From positions 1 to 9,377 of the forward strand of contig CADCRC010000033.1 in NCBI GenBank assembly GCA_902803795.1: a stretch of DNA of 9,377 bases. The letters run 5' to 3'. Below the pieces are notes generated by a model. It did no database searches, was not told where the DNA came from, and was given only the letters and a program-made list of their open reading frames with translations. The position numbers were made by a program, and so were the translations under genes. Source of the DNA: an uncultured Erysipelotrichaceae bacterium. Its GTDB lineage: Bacteria > Bacillota_I > Bacilli_A > RF39 > UBA660. Positions 1 to 6,676 of this stretch are shown one piece after another; within the stretch, counting starts at the first letter, position 1; each line of letters starts with the position of its first letter.

Positions 1-640
1 TTGAAGAACCAACACTACTTGCTACAACTAAATTAGATTTTTTAATATAAGATAAAATATTAAGAATCAATAATACAATTCCAGCAAATAAAATGACTAG
101 CTTCCAAAGTAACATTGAATCAATAGCAAGTCCCAAATTAGATATAACTAAATTAACAGTAGAATATCCATAAGTAGTACCTGCAATACCAACCATACAT
201 GAACCAACAATAGTCATTGCAGCAGTTATTTTATCATATCCAACCATCAACATTAATGAAATAATAAAAGGAAAAAATATGATAAGTTCAATATGTGATC
301 CACATAATGATGTTAATCCTGCCAAAATTAAAATGACAAAGACTAAAAAAATTAAACTATGTTTTTTTAATTTAAATGATAACCTATCTAATAAATTACG
401 ATAAGCAGGAATTTTATATAATATTCCATAAAATCCACCAACAATAAGAACATATAAACTTATATATCCAAAATAGGATAAAGCAGTTAATGGATAATTA
501 AATAAGTCAAATAAACCTATTTGTACTCGTCCTTGATCAACAACTTCATTTTGAAAATAAGCAGCAGGAATAATCCAAGTCAAAATAGCAAAAACTAACA
601 TTGTGATAAGAACAACTTTTAATGTATTATGTTTTTTCAT
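1..640 (-). CDS. YfcC/DcuC-family membrane transporter, 5' part (cut by left edge)
   Basis: Partial gene: 213 N-terminal residues are readable from an ATG at 640, and the frame stays open to the left edge, so the C-terminal part is missing. A strong GGGAGG Shine-Dalgarno (647-652) lies 6 nt upstream of the ATG. The protein is highly hydrophobic, with likely membrane segments near residues 7-27, 55-75, 95-113, 117-134, 140-158 and 177-197. The N-terminal pattern (ILTWIIPAAYF at 19-29) and the stretch around 112-170 (SLCGSHIE, then FFPFIISLMLMVGYDKIT, then GIAGTTYGYS) resemble the YfcC/C4-dicarboxylate anaerobic carrier (DcuC) family. Members are cytoplasmic-membrane secondary transporters of organic anions or amino acids. 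The substrate cannot be inferred from this fragment. It is separated from the tRNA unit upstream by a terminator and has its own promoter, so it is a separate transcription unit. Family assignment is fairly secure; other large secondary-carrier families such as AbgT are the alternative. Confidence 0.75.
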   Translation of the reverse strand, partial: MKKHNTLKVVLITMLVFAILTWIIPAAYFQNEVVDQGRVQIGLFDLFNYPLTALSYFGYISLYVLIVGGFYGILYKIPAYRNLLDRLSFKLKKHSLIFLVFVILILAGLTSLCGSHIELIIFFPFIISLMLMVGYDKITAAMTIVGSCMVGIAGTTYGYSTVNLVISNLGLAIDSMLLWKLVILFAGIVLLILNILSYIKKSNLVVASSVGSS

Positions 641-660
641 AAACAACCTCCCATAAAATA

Positions 661-688
661 ATTATACTACATACACAAGTTTTATCAA
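661..688 (-). promoter_or_regulatory. sigma-A promoter of the YfcC-like transporter gene
   Basis: On the minus strand the -35 is TTGATA (683-688, 5 of 6 consensus), the spacer is 16 nt, and the -10 is TATAAT (661-666, 6 of 6). The predicted start is near 654, giving a leader of about 14 nt that contains the GGGAGG Shine-Dalgarno. It lies directly downstream of the tRNA terminator, as expected for a new unit. Confidence 0.7.
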
Positions 689-717
689 GCAATAAAATAT
701 ATTTTTTTTAATTTAAT

Positions 718-741
718 AAAAAAACTAGTATTTCTACTAGT
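718..741 (-). terminator. Rho-independent terminator of the tRNA-Arg/tRNA-Pro unit
   Basis: Read on the minus strand, ACTAGTA (735-741) and TACTAGT (724-730) form a perfect 7-bp stem closed by a GAAA loop (731-734), followed by a run of T (718-723). It starts 13 nt after the CCA end of tRNA-Pro. No other intrinsic terminator is visible between the end of lysS and here, so it would also stop any read-through from lysS. The stem is AT-rich, but the tetraloop and T-run make the call good. Confidence 0.8.
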
Positions 742-753
742 AATAACAAAAAA

Positions 754-830
754 TGGTCGGAGCGACAGGATTTGAACCTGCAACCCCTTGGTCCCAAACC
801 AAGTGCTCTACCAAATTGAGCCACGCTCCG
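754..830 (-). tRNA. tRNA-Pro, anticodon TGG
   Basis: A full cloverleaf of 77 nt including an encoded CCA. The acceptor stem pairs CGGAGCG with CGCTCCG; the D arm is GCTC/GAGC. The anticodon stem is CTTGG/CCAAG around the loop TTTGGGA, which gives anticodon TGG. The variable region is 5 nt, and the T arm is GCAGG/CCTGT around TTCAAAT with one G-U pair. The discriminator base is A. A UGG anticodon with modified U34 can read all four CCN codons, fitting an AT-rich genome with few tRNA genes. It lies 5 nt downstream of tRNA-Arg and is presumably processed from the same precursor. Confidence 0.97.
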
Positions 831-835
831 ATAAA

Positions 836-912
836 TGGTGCACTCGAAGGGATTCGAACCCCTGACCTTTTGGTTCGTAGCCAAACACTCTATCCAACTG
901 AGCTACGAGTGC
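836..912 (-). tRNA. tRNA-Arg, anticodon ACG
   Basis: A full cloverleaf of 77 nt with encoded CCA. The acceptor stem pairs GCACTCG with CGAGTGC; the D arm is GCTC/GAGT with one G-U pair. The anticodon stem is TTTGG/CCAAA around CTACGAA, giving anticodon ACG. The variable region is AGGTC, and the T arm is AGGGG/CCCTT around TTCGAAT. The discriminator is A. As in other bacteria, A34 is expected to be deaminated to inosine by TadA so that CGU, CGC and CGA are read; tadA is not in the window. It is the first gene of the two-tRNA unit. Confidence 0.97.
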
Positions 913-963
913 ATGGAAAAGTATAAAACTAATCCCTCAAATGCATTAATAAGAACATATTAT

Positions 964-991
964 ATTATAAACCATTTTTTTTATTTGTCAA
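964..991 (-). promoter_or_regulatory. consensus sigma-A promoter of the tRNA unit
   Basis: On the minus strand the -35 is TTGACA (986-991, 6 of 6), the spacer is 16 nt, and the -10 is TATAAT (964-969, 6 of 6). A second overlapping TATAAT lies at 959-964 with a 21-nt spacer, which is too long. The -35 starts 7 nt after the lysS stop codon. The predicted start near 957 leaves a leader of about 45 nt before tRNA-Arg. A match this close to consensus is typical of stable-RNA genes. Because there is no terminator after lysS, the tRNAs could also be read from the lysS operon. Confidence 0.85.
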
Positions 992-998
992 TCACCTT

Positions 999-2474
999 TT
1001 ACTCTTTTGGTTTCATTGTAGGAAATAAAATAACTTCTCTTATACTATCTTGTTCAGTAAGCAACATCACAAGTCTATCAATTCCATATCCAATTCCACC
1101 AGCAGGTGGCATACCATATTCTAAAGCATCAACAAAATCCATATCAATATCATTTGCTTCATCATTACCTAAATCTTTTTCTTTAAGTTGAGCTTCAAAT
1201 CTTTCTAACTGATCAATAGGATCATTTAACTCAGTATATGCATTACAAAATTCTTTACCACAAATAAATAATTCAAATCTTTGAGTTAATTTATCATTGT
1301 TAGGATCTTTCTTAGTTAAAGGAGAAATCTCTATAGGATGACCATACAAAAAAGTTGGTTGAATTAAAGTCTCTTCAACATATTTTTCAAAGAATTTATT
1401 AATTATATGACCATATTGCATTTCATGTTCCTCTAAAAATATATCATGTTCTTTACATAATTCTAAACAATCATTCAAACTTTTATCAGTAAAATCAATA
1501 CCTGTTTTCTCTTTTATAGAATCAATCATAGATATTTTCTTAAATGGTTTAGATAAATCAACTTCATGACCTAACCAATTAAAAATAGTTTTCCCAATTG
1601 CTTTCTCAGCTACATATTTAAACATTTTCTCAGTTTGTTCCATCATACCATCTAAATCAGAATATGCTTTATAAGCCTCCATCATAGTAAACTCAGGATT
1701 ATGTCTAGTATCCATACCCTCATTTCTAAAACATCTTCCAATTTCATAAACAGATTCCATTCCACCTACAAGCAATCTCTTTAAAGGTAACTCTAAAGCA
1801 ATTCTTAAATACATATCTAAATCTAGTGTATTATGATGAGTAATAAAAGGTCTTGCAGCAGCTCCAGATAAAAGAGTAGTCAATACAGGTGTTTCAACTT
1901 CAACATAACCCTCTTTATCCATAAATTCACGAATACAACTTATTATTTTAGGTCTTATAAACGCAATTTTTTTAGCATCCTCATTTACTATTAAATCAAC
2001 ATATCTTCTTCTACTTCTCTCTTCAACATCAGTTAGACCATGAAACTTTTCAGGTAATGGTCTTAAGGCTTTAACTAAATGAGTATATTCCAAACATTTT
2101 AAAGTAACTTCACCAGTTCTTGTTTTCATAACTTTACCAGTAACACCAACTATATCACCCAAATCAGCTGATTTAAATAAATTATACTTATCTTCACCAA
2201 CATCATTTATAGAAATATAAATTTGAATTTTACCAGTTTTATCTTGTAATGAAAAAAATGAAGCCTTACCCATCTTACGAATAAACATTATTCTACCAGC
2301 AACAGTAAATCTATCATCTATATTTTCAAATTCATCATGTTCAACATTCTTATATTTTTCATTAATATCAATAGCAAAAGCATCTCTATCAAATCTTTGA
2401 CCAAATGGATCAATACCCATTTCTTTTATTTTTTCAGCTTTATCTCTTCTAACTTGTTCTTGTTCACTTATCAC
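999..2474 (-). CDS. lysS: lysyl-tRNA synthetase, class II
   Basis: Cytoplasmic enzyme that activates lysine with ATP and charges tRNA-Lys. The protein is 491 aa, a normal length for bacterial class II LysRS. An N-terminal helix precedes an OB-fold anticodon-binding domain (about 55-135, with FTVAGRIMFIRKMGKASFF). The catalytic domain follows: motif 1 around 172-205, an AAARPFITHH segment near 205-214, motif 2 with FRNEG (249-253) and RHNPEF (257-262), and motif 3 with GYGIDRL (462-468) near the C-terminus. The first Gly of the usual GGAxARPF stretch is Ser here. Translation starts at GTG (2472-2474), supported by AAGGAGGG (2481-2488) 6 nt upstream; that site lies inside the end of the RDD gene, whose TAG stop is only 2 nt away, so coupling is likely. 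It is the last protein gene of the dusB-RDD-lysS unit. No T-box or other leader regulation is visible. Confidence 0.98.
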   Translation of the reverse strand: MISEQEQVRRDKAEKIKEMGIDPFGQRFDRDAFAIDINEKYKNVEHDEFENIDDRFTVAGRIMFIRKMGKASFFSLQDKTGKIQIYISINDVGEDKYNLFKSADLGDIVGVTGKVMKTRTGEVTLKCLEYTHLVKALRPLPEKFHGLTDVEERSRRRYVDLIVNEDAKKIAFIRPKIISCIREFMDKEGYVEVETPVLTTLLSGAAARPFITHHNTLDLDMYLRIALELPLKRLLVGGMESVYEIGRCFRNEGMDTRHNPEFTMMEAYKAYSDLDGMMEQTEKMFKYVAEKAIGKTIFNWLGHEVDLSKPFKKISMIDSIKEKTGIDFTDKSLNDCLELCKEHDIFLEEHEMQYGHIINKFFEKYVEETLIQPTFLYGHPIEISPLTKKDPNNDKLTQRFELFICGKEFCNAYTELNDPIDQLERFEAQLKEKDLGNDEANDIDMDFVDALEYGMPPAGGIGYGIDRLVMLLTEQDSIREVILFPTMKPKE

Positions 2475-2476
2475 AA

Positions 2477-3154
2477 CTATCCCTCCTTAACAACATATGT
2501 ATTACAAATTAAATCATGTAATGAACGCCTATCATTTCTAGCAATTATAAAAATTGCTGCCAAAATAATAAAAGTATATTGTAAAAACTCGCAAATAAGA
2601 GAACCAATAACAAAAACAATTTCTATATTAAATAATAAAAATACAAAAGATAATAATTGGCTAAAAACCAAATTAATTAATAAACATCTAACAATTAGTT
2701 GATTAATAGATAATTCTCCATTATATGATTTTAATCTTATTTTAGTAAGTTTTCTTCCTAAAGTTAATCCTCCTGTATAAAATTGCAAAACAACAAAATA
2801 TAATATTTCAATTACAATATTAATAATAGAATATATACCAGTATGTTTAGCAATCTGATAAGATAAAGAATACGTTTCTCCTAAATATTCATTAATATCT
2901 ATTTTAGATTCAATATAATTATTAATCACTTTATCTCTTTCATCAGATAATTTAACTAAATTAGAAGAATTTAAAAAAGGAGAAGCAATCAAAATTGCAA
3001 CAAAATATACTATAACAAAATCAATAATCCAAGAAAAAAATCTTGTAATAAACAAAGCATTTTTAGAATTATCTTTACTTCTATCTTTTATCTTTTCATT
3101 CTTATCCAATTCTTCATAATCAGCTTCTTTTATATCTTTATTGTTTTTAATCAC
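2477..3154 (-). CDS. RDD-family integral membrane protein
   Basis: A membrane protein of 225 aa with no assigned reaction; RDD proteins are widespread, and some have been linked to ion transport. A charged, Lys/Asp/Glu-rich N-terminal tail of about 32 residues is followed by the first membrane segment with the family's Arg and Asp (Arg38, Asp45 in RFFSWIIDF). Further segments lie near 107-127, 152-175 and 180-205. The conserved GRKLTKIRL lies at 133-141 and RRSLHDL at 209-215 near the end. I place the start at GTG 3154 because AGAGGTGAT (3159-3167) is correctly spaced for it. A GTG three codons upstream (3163) overlaps that site and is unlikely. The gene overlaps the end of dusB by 8 nt and ends 2 nt before lysS, so all three are co-transcribed and probably translationally coupled. 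A functional link to tRNA metabolism is not shown by the sequence. Confidence 0.85.
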   Translation of the reverse strand: MIKNNKDIKEADYEELDKNEKIKDRSKDNSKNALFITRFFSWIIDFVIVYFVAILIASPFLNSSNLVKLSDERDKVINNYIESKIDINEYLGETYSLSYQIAKHTGIYSIINIVIEILYFVVLQFYTGGLTLGRKLTKIRLKSYNGELSINQLIVRCLLINLVFSQLLSFVFLLFNIEIVFVIGSLICEFLQYTFIILAAIFIIARNDRRSLHDLICNTYVVKEG

Positions 3155-4121
3155 TATTATCACCTCTAAATTCAGTTAATATGTTTATTATATCACTTGC
3201 ATTATTAGTTTTAAAAATTTTATTTTTCACCTCATTAGAATCATAAATACCTTTAAGATAGAAACTAACATGTGTTCTAAATTCTAAAACTGCAATATGC
3301 TCATCTTTTATATCTAATAATTTTTTTAAATGAACAATTGCAATATCAATTCTATCATTTCTATCTGGTAAGATGTATTTTTTTCCAGATAAATATAATA
3401 ATGAATTACTAAAAATCCAAGGATTACCAATTGCACCTCTTCCAACCATAACTAAAGAACATCCTGTATAATCCATCATATTTTTAATATCTTCAGGTTT
3501 TCTAATATCACCATTTCCAATAACAGGAATACTTACATTATTAACAACTTCTCTAATAATATTCCAATCAGCATTACCACTATAACCTTGACTTCTAGTC
3601 CTAGCATGAACACATATAGCACTTGCACCAGCTTTTTCAATTACTTTAGCAACATCTACAGCATTAATACTATCAAAATCCCAACCACTTCTAATCTTAA
3701 CAGTAACAGGACAACTTACAGCATTAACCACAGCATTAACAATTTCATAAATAAGATCAAGATTTTTTAATAATGCACTACCACTCCCAGTAGAAACAAC
3801 CTTCGGAACAGGACATCCCATATTTATATCTATAATATCAGGATGCATACAATCAAAAATAAATTTCGCAGCTTCAGACATTATTTTAGGATTATTACCA
3901 AATATCTGTTGTGAAATAGGTCTTTCTTTCTCAGTCATATATAACATATCTAATGTCTTTTTATTTTTATAATGAATAGCTTGCGAACTTACCATTTCAC
4001 ATACAACAAGTCCACATCCAAATTCACAACATATTTCTCTAAAGGCACTATTAGAAATACCAGCCATTGGAGCAAGTACTAGAGGATTTTTTATTTCAAC
4101 ATTTCCTATATAAACACTCAT
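3147..4121 (-). CDS. dusB: tRNA-dihydrouridine synthase, DusB family
   Basis: A flavin-dependent enzyme (FMN, NADPH) that reduces uridine to dihydrouridine in tRNA. The protein is 324 aa, the usual length. The TIM-barrel is recognisable from APMAG (17-21), the catalytic cysteine in NMGCP (Cys103), Lys142 in VKIRSGW, and His172 in HARTRSQGYSG (family usually HGRTR, here Gly to Ala). FMN phosphate-binding segments are IGNGDI (201-206) and GRGAIGNPW (227-235). The C-terminal helical domain contains FRTHVSFYLKG. The start is the ATG at 4121; only a weak GTGAT sits upstream. A 69-bp gap with a -10 like TATAAT separates it from mscL, so it may begin its own operon with the RDD gene and lysS. The dusB-lysS neighbourhood is common in Bacillota. 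The exact Dus subfamily, and therefore the target position in tRNA, is by similarity only. Confidence 0.95.
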   Translation of the reverse strand: MSVYIGNVEIKNPLVLAPMAGISNSAFREICCEFGCGLVVCEMVSSQAIHYKNKKTLDMLYMTEKERPISQQIFGNNPKIMSEAAKFIFDCMHPDIIDINMGCPVPKVVSTGSGSALLKNLDLIYEIVNAVVNAVSCPVTVKIRSGWDFDSINAVDVAKVIEKAGASAICVHARTRSQGYSGNADWNIIREVVNNVSIPVIGNGDIRKPEDIKNMMDYTGCSLVMVGRGAIGNPWIFSNSLLYLSGKKYILPDRNDRIDIAIVHLKKLLDIKDEHIAVLEFRTHVSFYLKGIYDSNEVKNKIFKTNNASDIINILTEFRGDNSD

Positions 4122-4159
4122 TTAATATCACATTTATACATAATTTAAACATATGAAAA

Positions 4160-4171
4160 AGTATTAATACT
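4160..4171. repeat. 12-bp perfect palindrome upstream of dusB
   Basis: AGTATTAATACT is self-complementary and lies in the 69-bp gap between mscL and dusB. It begins 6 nt downstream of a TATAAT (4178-4183), so at the predicted transcription start. It could be an operator or chance in AT-rich DNA. It is too weak as an RNA stem to be a terminator. Confidence 0.4.
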
Positions 4172-4177
4172 ACAAAA

Positions 4178-4183
4178 ATTATA
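4178..4183 (-). promoter_or_regulatory. possible -10 element for the dusB-RDD-lysS unit
   Basis: A perfect TATAAT on the minus strand, 57 nt before the dusB ATG. No convincing -35 hexamer is found 16-18 nt upstream, at the end of mscL. No terminator follows mscL, so read-through from mscL is equally possible. Confidence 0.4.
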
Positions 4184-4190
4184 AGATAAA

Positions 4191-4613
4191 CTACTTTTTG
4201 TTAGTTTTAAGTAAATCCCTAATTTCTTCTAATAACTTAACTTCATCACTTTTAGCTACTGGTTTTTCTTCTTCTTTCTTTTTAAATTTTTCTAAAAATT
4301 TAACAATCATAAATACACAAAATGCAACAATTAAAAAATCAATAACATTTTGAATAAACATACCATATTTTATAGCAGCTCCACCAACTTTAATTGATAA
4401 TCCACTAAAATCAATACCACCAATAATTACACCAATTAAAGGCATCAAAATATCGTCAACTAAAGAAGATACAATACTACCAAATGCACCACCAATAATT
4501 ACACCAACAGCCATATCAATTACATTACCTTTTGAAATAAATTTTTTAAATTCACTCAAACCTTGTTTTCCCTTTTCCTTTACTTCTTCATTAACAATTA
4601 TTCTTTTACTCAT
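4191..4613 (-). CDS. mscL: large-conductance mechanosensitive channel MscL
   Basis: A cytoplasmic-membrane channel that opens under membrane tension to release osmolytes during hypo-osmotic shock; family members are homopentamers. The protein is 140 aa. The signature GNVIDMAVGVIIGGAFGSIV (29-48) opens the pore-lining first membrane helix (about 32-62). The second helix spans about 84-108, followed by a Lys/Glu-rich linker and a C-terminal bundle helix (KLLEEIRDLLK, 126-136). The start is the ATG at 4613, backed by GAGGTGA 6 nt upstream. This start gives about 20 residues before the amphipathic FKKFISKGN segment, longer than the few residues usual in the family. An internal TTG at codon 19 would match the usual length but has a poorer ribosome-binding context. 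It lies 51 bp downstream of ftsH in the same direction. Confidence 0.96.
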   Translation of the reverse strand: MSKRIIVNEEVKEKGKQGLSEFKKFISKGNVIDMAVGVIIGGAFGSIVSSLVDDILMPLIGVIIGGIDFSGLSIKVGGAAIKYGMFIQNVIDFLIVAFCVFMIVKFLEKFKKKEEEKPVAKSDEVKLLEEIRDLLKTNKK

Positions 4614-4632
4614 AATATCTCACCTCACATAT

Positions 4633-4638
4633 ATTATA
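4633..4638 (-). promoter_or_regulatory. possible -10 element upstream of mscL
   Basis: TATAAT on the minus strand in the 51-bp ftsH-mscL gap. The -35 region is only a T-run (TTTTTT at 17-nt spacing), so this is weak support for an mscL promoter. Confidence 0.3.
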
Positions 4639-4652
4639 AATTAATTATTAAC

Positions 4653-4695
4653 AAAAAAAAAGAATTATTTTGAATTTATTTCTTCTAATTCTTTT
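4653..4695 (-). terminator. weak AT-rich inverted repeat with T-run at the end of ftsH
   Basis: On the minus strand AAAAGAATTA (4686-4695) and TAATTCTTTT (4658-4667) are perfect 10-nt complements with an 18-nt loop, and the T-run continues to 4653. The ftsH stop codon (4665-4667) lies in the second arm. The stem has only one G-C pair, so termination would be partial at best. Confidence 0.35.
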
Positions 4696-6659
4696 AAAAT
4701 TTCAGATTTTGTTAATTTAGATGAATTTTTTATACCTTTTTCTTTAGCAATTTCTCTTAATCTACTAACAGACATTTCTTCATAACTAGATGAATTTTCA
4801 TCTTCAGGTGGCATATGTTTATGTTCAACAAGATAATCAATTTGTTCTTTCGTAAGAGTCTCATATTCAATTAAAGCATCTGCAATTATTTTTAATAAAT
4901 CTCTATTATCTTTAATAATTTTAGTTGCGTGATCATGACATTCATTCATAATTTTTCTCATTTCCATATCTATTTCGTTAGCAACCTCATTAGAAAAATG
5001 TTGAGTTTTATTATAATCTCTTCCTAAGAAAACACTGCCTGATTCTTGTTCAAATTGCAATGGTCCCAAATCAGACATTCCATATTCACATACCATAGCT
5101 CTAACAATCTTAGTAGCTTTTTCAAAATCATTATGAGCACCAGTAGTAATTTCACCAAATTCTATTTCTTCGGCAGTTCTACCACCTAAAAGTCCAGTAA
5201 TTTCTTCTAATAAATCAGTTTTAGTAGAACATAATTTTTCTTCACTAGGAACCATCATATTATAACCACCAGCCATACCACGTGGAATAATAGTAACTTT
5301 TTGAACATCGCTTGCACCATTTAATTTTAATCCAACAACAGCATGACCTGCTTCATGATAAGCAACAAGTTTCTTATCATTCTCACTATATTTACGACTC
5401 GTTTTTGCTGGCCCCATCAACACTCTATCAGTTGCTTCATCAATCTCACTCATAGTAATTTCATCTTTATTACGACGAACAGCAAGTAAAGCAGCTTCAT
5501 TTAATAAATTTTCTAAATCAGCTCCACTAAATCCAGGAGTTCTATGAGCAAGACCATTTAATGTAACACCACTAGATAAAAATTTATTTTTAGCATGTAC
5601 AGCAAGAATTTCTTCACGCTCTTTAACATCAGGTAAATTTACAGTAATCTGTCTATCAAATCTACCAGGTCTAAGTAAAGCAGGATCTAAAACATCAGGC
5701 CTATTTGTTGCTGCAATGATAATTATACCTTCATTAGCACCAAAACCATCCATTTCAGTAAGTAATTGATTTAAAGTTTGTTCTCTTTCATCATGTCCTC
5801 CACCTAAACCAGTTCCTCTTTGACGACCAACAGCATCAATTTCATCAATAAAAATCAAACATGGAGCATTTCTTTTTGCTTGTTTAAACATATCTCTAAC
5901 ACGACTTGCACCAACTCCAACAAATAATTCTACAAAATCAGAACCACTTATAAAATAGAAAGGTACTTTAGCTTCTCCTGCAATTGCTTTTGCAAGTAAA
6001 GTTTTTCCAGTTCCAGGAGGACCTACAAGTAACACACCTTTTGGAATTCTAGCTCCCATCTTTTGAAACTTCTTAGGTGATTTCAAAAAATCTATTAACT
6101 CCTTTACTTCTTCTTTTTCTTCCTTCAATCCAGCAACACTATCAAAAGTTACATCATTATTTTCATCATTTAACTTTGCACGACTCTTACCAAAATCCAA
6201 AGAAGAAGAAGCTCCACTCATTTGACGAGAAAAAAGCCAAAATGCAAAACCTCCTAATAACAATATAGGTACAACATTAACTAAAATTAAAACCCACGTA
6301 CTTGATTCAGGATCAGCATCAATAGTTAATTTAACATCATTTTCTTCACAAGCATCAGAAATTTTCTGAATAACATTCTCTGAATAAGGTAATCTAACAA
6401 AAAAACTCTCACCATTCTTAGATTTTCTTAAAACACCAGATACTTCATAAGTATAAGCACTACCATGAGTAACAAGCTCCATTTCACTAATTTTATTATC
6501 ATTAAGCTTTGACATAAATTCGTCATAAGTAAAAACAGTTACATCAGTATTTAAAACACTTACCATATAAAATACAAATAACATAATAATAAGTAATAAT
6601 AAATATGGAAGTGTACTTTTAGCAATACTTTTCTTTATATTTTTTCTTTTATTATTCAT
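4665..6659 (-). CDS. ftsH: ATP-dependent zinc metalloprotease FtsH with extra C-terminal domain
   Basis: A membrane-anchored AAA+ protease that unfolds and degrades membrane and regulatory proteins. Numbering is from the ATG at 6659 (664 aa). The first membrane helix is at about 17-36, then an extracytoplasmic domain and a second helix at about 122-144. The AAA domain carries Walker A GPPGTGKT (213-220), Walker B LIFIDE (268-273), pore residues FVG (246-248) and the second region of homology ATNRPDVLDPALLRPGRFDR (317-336). The protease domain has HEAGH (435-439) and the third zinc ligand Asp511 in TTGAHNDFEKAT. After the protease domain an acidic, Ser-rich linker leads to a Rho_N/SAP-like segment (about 629-661), unusual for FtsH. 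The Shine-Dalgarno AGGAG (6672-6676) overlaps the tilS stop. The ATG is 12 nt from it, while an in-frame GTG at 6665 is 6 nt away and could be the true start. A TTG at 6671 abuts the site and is unlikely. Confidence 0.97.
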   Translation of the reverse strand: MNNKRKNIKKSIAKSTLPYLLLLIIMLFVFYMVSVLNTDVTVFTYDEFMSKLNDNKISEMELVTHGSAYTYEVSGVLRKSKNGESFFVRLPYSENVIQKISDACEENDVKLTIDADPESSTWVLILVNVVPILLLGGFAFWLFSRQMSGASSSLDFGKSRAKLNDENNDVTFDSVAGLKEEKEEVKELIDFLKSPKKFQKMGARIPKGVLLVGPPGTGKTLLAKAIAGEAKVPFYFISGSDFVELFVGVGASRVRDMFKQAKRNAPCLIFIDEIDAVGRQRGTGLGGGHDEREQTLNQLLTEMDGFGANEGIIIIAATNRPDVLDPALLRPGRFDRQITVNLPDVKEREEILAVHAKNKFLSSGVTLNGLAHRTPGFSGADLENLLNEAALLAVRRNKDEITMSEIDEATDRVLMGPAKTSRKYSENDKKLVAYHEAGHAVVGLKLNGASDVQKVTIIPRGMAGGYNMMVPSEEKLCSTKTDLLEEITGLLGGRTAEEIEFGEITTGAHNDFEKATKIVRAMVCEYGMSDLGPLQFEQESGSVFLGRDYNKTQHFSNEVANEIDMEMRKIMNECHDHATKIIKDNRDLLKIIADALIEYETLTKEQIDYLVEHKHMPPEDENSSSYEEMSVSRLREIAKEKGIKNSSKLTKSEILKELEEINSK

Positions 6660-6671
6660 AAACACAATCAA

Positions 6672-6676
6672 CTCCT
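6672..6676 (-). promoter_or_regulatory. ftsH ribosome-binding site overlapping the tilS stop
   Basis: AGGAG on the minus strand, sharing bases with the TAG stop of tilS (6675-6677). It allows GTG 6665 (6 nt) or ATG 6659 (12 nt) as the ftsH start. The arrangement implies translational coupling of tilS and ftsH. Confidence 0.65.

Noticed and set aside
835..1191. Plus-strand open frame across the tRNA-Arg gene and the lysS end
   Set aside because: It is antisense to a clear tRNA and to conserved LysRS motif 3, and has no ribosome-binding site or family resemblance.
2475..2520. A T-box or lysine riboswitch controlling lysS
   Set aside because: There is no leader: lysS starts 2 nt after the preceding gene.
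2337..2702. Plus-strand open frame opposite lysS and the RDD gene
   Set aside because: A shadow of two well-supported minus-strand genes with low-complexity, AT-driven composition.
3588..3770. Plus-strand open frame inside dusB
   Set aside because: Ser/Thr/Asn-rich shadow of the DusB coding strand.
6077..6268. Plus-strand open frame inside ftsH
   Set aside because: Antisense to the conserved FtsH region; no independent support.
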